Source: Lentinus brumalis (lineage: Eukaryota > Basidiomycota > Agaricomycetes > Polyporales > Polyporaceae). From it: a stretch of DNA of 64,000 nt. The stretch covers positions 2,108,001 to 2,172,000 of the forward strand of contig MARA01000005.1 in the NCBI GenBank assembly GCA_001792895.1, in the 5' to 3' direction. A model generated the notes under the pieces. The model was given only the letters and a program-made list of their open reading frames with translations. It ran no database searches and was not told the origin of the DNA. This document shows positions 58,428-64,000 of this stretch, one piece after another; position 1 is the first letter of the stretch; each line of letters opens with the position of its first letter. Made by a program: the position numbers and the translations under genes.

Positions 58428-61400
58428 ATGGCTGCCGACCAACCAAGGCTCGTTGACTCCTTCACTGCTCCGAAGGAAGTCCTTCAGGAGTTCGCGGATA
58501 TGGCAGAGGAGGAGGACTTCGACCCATTCGCAGAGACGGCCAAAACCCGCCAGATTGCTTCTCGCCAGTCCGACTATCATAACCGTCGGTTTAGCCGGCA
58601 GGCACACGACAGCGCAGACGCCTTCAAGGCCGTGGAGGACGGCCAGGATGTGGAAGGCGGGTACAAGGAAGCGATGAGGTTGCAGCGCCTGGAGAAGGAG
58701 GAGGAACGAGTTAGGAGGGCCATCGAGGAGAAGGAAAAGCAGGCTCGAGAGGAGGGTCAGGCGAAGATGGATCTCGACAAGACACCACCTCGCGCGGAGA
58801 TTGAAGAGGCCCAGCAGGAGCTTGCTGCAATGCAGGGGACGAAGCGGAAACGGAGGTGGGATGTCGCTGAGCCGGAGGATAACAAGGAGAATAAGGAGAA
58901 CAAGGGTGAGTGGTCTCAAGAGGCTCTTGAGGGCGCCGCACCGAAGAAGCGGCGTTCTAGATGGGATGCGACTCCCGCCGACGTCGCCTCGGAGACCCCC
59001 AGTGGGAAGAAGTCGCGTTGGGACCTAGCCCCCGCCGCAGCCCCGGATGTGCCAATGACCCCAATCATCATGAACGCCCCCGGTCTCATGCATGAGGACA
59101 AGCACAACAGGTACCTCACCGACGAGGAGCTCGACGCTATTCTCCCTGCTTCCGGCTACGCTATTGTCACTCCTCCACCTGGCTATGCTCCTCTTGTCCG
59201 TCCGCCGAAACTCGCGCCTCCGTCTGTCACCGAGATCGGCGGTTTTCAAATACATGAAAGCTCGGACGCAGCAGCAGCCGCAGCAGCAGCCGGTCTTGCA
59301 CCGGAGCTACCCACCGAGATCCCCGGCGTCGGCAACCTCGCGTTCTTCAAACCTGAGGACGCGCAGTACTTCGCCAAGATCCTCAAGGAGGAGGATGAGA
59401 CGGAGCTTTCGGTGGACGAGATGAAGGAGCGCAAGATCATGCGGTTGCTTCTGAAGATCAAGAATGGTACCCCTCCGGTGCGCAAGACTGCACTCCGACA
59501 GATCACTGACAAGGCTCGCGATTTCGGCGCGGGTCCTTTGTTCGACAAGATCCTCCCTCTGCTCATGGAGCGTACTCTCGAGGACCAGGAACGGCATCTT
59601 CTTGTCAAGGTCATCGATCGTGTCCTCTACAAACTCGACGACCTTGTCCGGCCATATGTCCACAAAATCCTCGTCGTCATTGAGCCGCTGCTGATTGATG
59701 AGGACTACTACGCCCGTGTTGAAGGTCGGGAGATCATCTCCAATCTTTCCAAGGCCGCTGGTCTGGCCCACATGATCTCCACCATGCGTCCTGATATTGA
59801 CCACGCCGACGAGTACGTCCGCAACACCACCGCACGTGCGTTCTCTGTCGTTGCATCTGCTCTCGGTATTCCTTCACTCCTCCCCTTCCTGAAGGCCGTG
59901 TGCCGTAGCAAGAAGTCCTGGCAGGCTCGTCATACAGGCATCCGTATCGTCCAGCAGATAGCCATTATGATGGGTTGCGCGGTTCTTCCTCACCTCCGCA
60001 ACCTTGTTGACTGCATCGCACATGGGCTCCAGGACGAGCAGACCAAGGTGCGAACGATGACCGCCCTTGCTCTCGCTGCATTGGCGGAGGCATCCGCTCC
60101 CTATGGTATCGAATCCTTCGATAACGTACTCAAGCCGCTGTGGGTCGGTATTCGCCTGCACCGTGGCAAGAGTCTAGCTGCGTTCTTGAAGGCGATCGGA
60201 TTCATTCTGCCTCTCATGGACCCCGAGTACGTCTCCTACTATATCAAGGAGGTCACCATCATCCTCATTCGTGAGTTTCAAACCTCCGACGAGGAGATGA
60301 AGAAGATCGTCCTGAAGGTCGTGCAGCAGTGCGCGGCAACGGAAGGTGTCACGCCGCAGTACATCAAGCAAGACATCCTCCCGGACTTCTTCAAGTCGTT
60401 CTGGGTTCGTCGCATGGCTCTTGACCGACGGAACTACCGTCAGGTCGTAGAGACAACCGTCGAGCTTGCACAGAAGGCCGGCGTTGCGGAGATCGTGGGC
60501 AGGATAGTGAACGAGCTCAAGGACGAGGCCGAGCCGTACCGGAAGATGGTCATGGAGACAATCACCAAGGTCGTTGCGTCGCTCGGTGCCTCCGACATCG
60601 ACGAGCGGCTGGAGGTTCGCCTTGTAGATGGAATCATCTATGCCTTCCAGGAGCAGACCACAGAGGATCAGGTCATGTTGGATGGCTTCGGCACAGTTGT
60701 GAATGCGCTTGGTACGTCTTATTACATGGTCCATCACCATCACATGAGCTGACCTATGCGTTCTGCGCAGGCATTCGCGTGAAACCCTATCTCACGCAGA
60801 TCGTCTCCACGATCCTTTGGCGTCTCAACAACAAGAGCGCGAAGGTTCGTCAGCAGGCCGCCGACCTCACGACTCGTCTGGCCGTCGTCATCAAACAATG
60901 CGGAGAAGATCAACTTCTGAGCAAGCTTGGCCTGGTCCTTTTCGAGCAGCTCGGTGAGGAGTACCCCGATACACTCGGTAGCATCATCGCTGCTGAGGGT
61001 GCCATTGCAAATGTCGTCGGTATGACGCAGATGAATCCTCCAGTCAAGGATCTTCGTGAGTTCTCAAGTAACGACCGGTTCTTGTTTCCTGCACTGACAA
61101 TTTCATCCATAGTACCACGTATGACGCCCATTCTTCGTAACCGTCACGAGAAGGTCCAAGAAGCAACGATCAATTTGATCGGTCGTATCGCGGATCGTGG
61201 TGCCGAGTTCGTGCCCGCTCGCGAGTGGATGCGTATATGCTTCGAATTGCTTGATCTTCTCAAGGCGCACAAGAAGGGCATTCGTCGTGCCGCAGTCAAC
61301 TCGTTCGGTTACATCGCGAAGAGCTTAGGTCCCTCGGACGTCCTTCAGGTGCTGCTCACGAACCTGCGCGTACAGGAGCGCCAGAGCCGTGTTTGCAGTA

Positions 61401-61984
61401 CCGTCGCCATCGCGATCGTCGCCGAGACTTGCGGTCCCTTCACGTGTATACCGGCCATTCTCAACGAGTATCGCACGGCGGAGCTCAATGTGCGCACGGG
61501 TTGTCTGAAGGCACTCTCGTTCGTCTTCGAGTACGTTGGGCCGCAGTCAGCGTACTACGCCGACTCAGTCGTCACCATGCTCGAGGATGCGCTTACGGAC
61601 CGCGACCTCGTGCACCGGCAGACCGCCAGCACGATTGTCAAGCATCTCGCGCTCGGCGTCGCCGGCCTCGGCTGTGAGGACTCCATGCTGCACCTCATGA
61701 ACTTAGTCTGGCCGAATTGCTTCGAGACTTCCCCGCACGTCATCGGCGCCGTCATGGAGGCAATCGAGGCGATGCGCGTCACCCTCGGACCAGGCGTGCT
61801 CCTTAGCTACGTCCTGCAAGGCCTTTTCCACCCCGCGCGGAAGGTTCGTGAGGTGTACTGGCGCATCTACAACTCGCTCTACCTTGGTGCGGAGGATGCG
61901 CTTGTTCCGTTCTATCCTGACTTGGGGGAGCTGAGCGAGGGCCAAAATGTATACGACCGTCATCCCTTGCAGATGTTCATCTGA
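58428..61984 (+). CDS. HSH155: U2 snRNP splicing factor 3B subunit 1 (SF3B1/Hsh155)
   Basis: SF3B1 is the HEAT-repeat core of the SF3b complex that clamps the U2 snRNA-branch-site helix. The N-terminal ~300 residues are charged, with repeated RWD-type motifs ([30 protein letters not shown]) that serve p14 and cyclin contacts in the family, and a ULM-like character. The HEAT domain holds [40 protein letters not shown] and [20 protein letters not shown]; the Lys in TKVRT aligns with human K700, a cancer hotspot. The first exon is nearly 2.3 kb without introns. Introns at 60711-60770 ([13 protein letters not shown]) and 61053-61112 ([14 protein letters not shown]) are needed; the second keeps the frame open and would be missed by an unspliced reading. 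About 1,140 residues, shorter than human (1,304) mainly at the N-terminus. Confidence 0.96.
59262..59295 (+). repeat. GCAGCAGC-type triplet tract encoding polyalanine in SF3B1
   Basis: GCAGCAGCAGCCGCAGCAGC encodes a run of eight alanines just before the HEAT domain. Simple coding microsatellite. Confidence 0.75.
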
Positions 61985-62193
61985 GTTTCTTCGTGCTGTT
62001 GTATAGTAGATAGGAGATGTCCACCTTTTGTACCTTACTCTGAGTTTGCCTATTGTGATCGTCTGATTCTACTGGGCCGCAACGTCCTACTCAACATGAT
62101 GGTACCACCTGGTCTTTGTGAAGTATGGACCTTGCATGCCCTTCCCGAGGAGGCTCTTCCTTATCCTGTCCATGCATGCCTTCCACACCGTCT

Positions 62194-63768
62194 TCATATA
62201 TGCAGCGCTCCAAGCTTGGCCTGCAGCGGATACATTCAGTTGCATGTGCATTAGTCCGGGCTAACGAGACGACTTACGTTGTTGTCATACAACGCCTGGC
62301 TAACATCCGCTTGCAACTTATCAATCTGGAAGACGATACGCAGGTTTTCTTCACAGGTACCACACCACACCTTCCTGTCCAACGACTCCTGCAGTGTTTT
62401 ATGCATGTCAGGTAAACACTGGTGGTCGTCTTGCTTCGGCGATCGCAATTCCTCCGCGGTACGCTCCAGGATCTTCCTCAGCCACGGATCGCCGCCAATC
62501 GGCATGCCGGCTGCGGCTCCTGAGCCTGAACAACCTGCATTGGCGGCTCGGTCGGAGGTTCCTCGAGTAGTGGTGATACGTGACTTGCCCAGAGTACTCG
62601 TGATTTCCGAAACTATTGCTGTGGACGCACGGCGTGTAACGAGAAGCCGGTGGTACGGTAAGGCTGGGGAGAACTCCATCTCGGGTATACACCCGTACGT
62701 ATATGGATCCATGCACAAGAAGTCGAGAACTTCTTTTACGAGCTCTGAGAGCCCAAGCCTACTTGCGAGCAGGTAAGTGGCGAGCGGTGCGGTCATTTCC
62801 GCGGAGCTCACTGTTGCGGAGTCCATAAGCAGCGTGAAGGGGACCTTCATATCAAGTCGCCGCGCACAGGATATCGCGACGAGAGTATCGTGAATAGGTA
62901 GGGCTCCAAGATCGTGCTCAACCGGGTAGCAGATCTCAAGAAGCATGCCAAGCGGGTTGCCGGGGATATCCAGCAAAAGGACAGGCAGCTCGGATGAAGA
63001 TGAGTGTGCTGCGAGTGCGTGAATCCGGTCGCGAAGCAAAGGTGAAGCGGTGGAAAGAATGATCTTGTGCGTCTGGTAATCCTGTCCGTCTGCCGAGCGA
63101 CACACAATATCGGCGAAAGGACGCGGCTGATATGTGAACGACTTGATCCGCGACAGAGCAGACTTGGGCTCGGGAACGTCTTCGGGGTCCGGCTCGCAAA
63201 ACTTGAAGCCTTCGCCCACGACTCCGCCCGCACGATGGAACTTGACCAAGCGGTAATAGGCCCCAGCCGTGACATTTTGCAGCTCGGGAGGGGCATCTAT
63301 AGGAATGTCCGCCCCAACCAGGACTCGCGCGGCAATCTTGGCTTCCGCCTCCAACCTCAGCTCGCAGGCGGTCGCCCAAACTGCCAGTGGCTGCGTATCA
63401 ACGAACCCCAGAAGGGCCTCCTTCATCAGCGCTACGGATTCTTCCATCTCGTACTTGAGTGCCGCCGCGAGGACCGTACGCACGTCCTGCAATTCAGGAA
63501 GTATGGGGTCCGCTGTGGGATAGCAAAGGCGGAGCAAGCGGTCGAGAGTGACGCTGTCTTCCTGAACAGCTACTACCGGTTTACCGTCCATAAAGTCCTG
63601 GCTGTCTAGTACACCGCTGTTATCCGGAAGAGGAATCTCGAACATGTCGGAGAATATTGGGGAGGCCTCTGCGACGATGCCACTCCGTACACGGTAGTCA
63701 ATCCCATCGCTGGAGCGGATGATGGTGTCGGCGGCGGAATTATTGAAAGGCGGGCGTGGATATGTCAT
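62194..63768 (-). CDS. Double BTB/POZ domain protein, second copy
   Basis: This paralogue of the gene at 54820-56485 lies in opposite orientation on the other side of DODA-like, MZT1 and SF3B1. The start at 63768 gives MTYPRPPFNNSAADTIIRSS, comparable with YAQPPFNNPAGEIVLRS in copy 1. BTB 1 contains LDRLLRLCYPTADPILPELQ and BTB 2 ADIVCRSADGQDYQTHKIIL, followed by LPVLLLDIPGNPLGMLLEIC, where copy 1 has its frame break. The C-terminal segment holds VWCGTCEENLRIVFQIDKLQ with the same CxxC. An intron with GTAAGT donor after LYDNN, in the same relative place as in copy 1, leads to AKLGALHI and stop at 62194; unspliced it would end a few codons after the donor. About 510 residues with no frame break. 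Confidence 0.88.
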
Positions 63769-64000
63769 GATCTAAAGGCGAATGTTTATATCTGAAAATG
63801 AGATCGATGGTCGTCAGATGGACGAATGTGTACTGCGGCGGACCAGGGCATCTGGGCAGCGATCCGGCAGACAAGCAAGGCAAGACAGCGCCAATTTGCC
63901 TGCACTGGCAGACCACGAGTACGCATATTTGTGCTAAGTATCAGGCTGGTATGCATGATATGAACCACAGGTAACCGGTAGCTTATGAGGACGGCCAATC
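63769..64000. other. Right edge, upstream of the second BTB gene
   Basis: 232 bp with no supported gene; presumably the promoter of the second BTB gene. Confidence 0.35.

Overview
The window is nuclear DNA of a filamentous basidiomycete fungus. An agaricomycete is most likely, possibly of the Polyporales, but the order is inference and cannot be fixed from the sequence alone. The evidence is a dense, GC-rich gene layout, many GT-AG introns of about 45-70 nt, and single-copy eukaryotic housekeeping genes interleaved with gene families typical of mushroom-forming fungi (BTB/POZ proteins, CCCH-RBR ubiquitin ligases, fungal 2OG-Fe(II) oxygenases). I resolve 24 protein-coding genes and one doubtful one. 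I see no tRNA, rRNA, CRISPR array or intact transposon.

Layout. 0.7-8.2 kb, all minus strand: ADE17 (purine synthesis), TAF10, a Gfo/Idh/MocA dehydrogenase, and HFI1/ADA1. 9.9-16 kb: the cell-wall-integrity MAP kinase SLT2/MPK1 (+), NBP35 (-) and the proteasome chaperone RPN14/PAAF1 (+). 16.6-23.7 kb: glycogen debranching enzyme (-), head to head with SGF73 (+). 24-31.7 kb, all minus: two paralogous 2OG-Fe(II) oxygenase genes on either side of a gene with four CCCH fingers and an RBR E3 ligase module. 32.1-42.1 kb: a GIN4/HSL1-type kinase (+), TMA16 (-), a two-module membrane glycosyltransferase-like protein (+) and PAT1 (-). 42.8-54.5 kb: DNA ligase IV (+), a forkhead transcription factor (-) and AP-1 gamma-adaptin (+). 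54.8-63.8 kb: a double-BTB gene (+), a DOPA 4,5-dioxygenase-like gene (-), MZT1 (-), SF3B1 (+) and a second double-BTB gene (-).

How the genes relate. They mostly serve separate core processes: nucleotide synthesis, transcription, splicing, mRNA decay, DNA repair, vesicle traffic, cell-wall signalling and glycogen use. TAF10, HFI1 and SGF73 all belong to the SAGA coactivator and lie within 20 kb. Many neighbours are divergent with start codons 200-450 bp apart (NBP35/RPN14, GDB1/SGF73, 2OG copy 2/GIN4, TMA16/glycosyltransferase, forkhead/AP1G, MZT1/SF3B1), so shared promoters are likely.

Most unusual observations. The second 2OG oxygenase copy has lost the distal iron-binding His and the expected 2-oxoglutarate-binding Arg, so it looks like a pseudoenzyme. 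The MAP kinase gene contains 5-nt and 10-nt microexons and a GC-AG intron. Four single-base frame breaks, in the GIN4-like kinase (two), 2OG copy 2 and the first BTB gene, all look like one missing base in a C/G context, which suggests consensus error more than gene decay.
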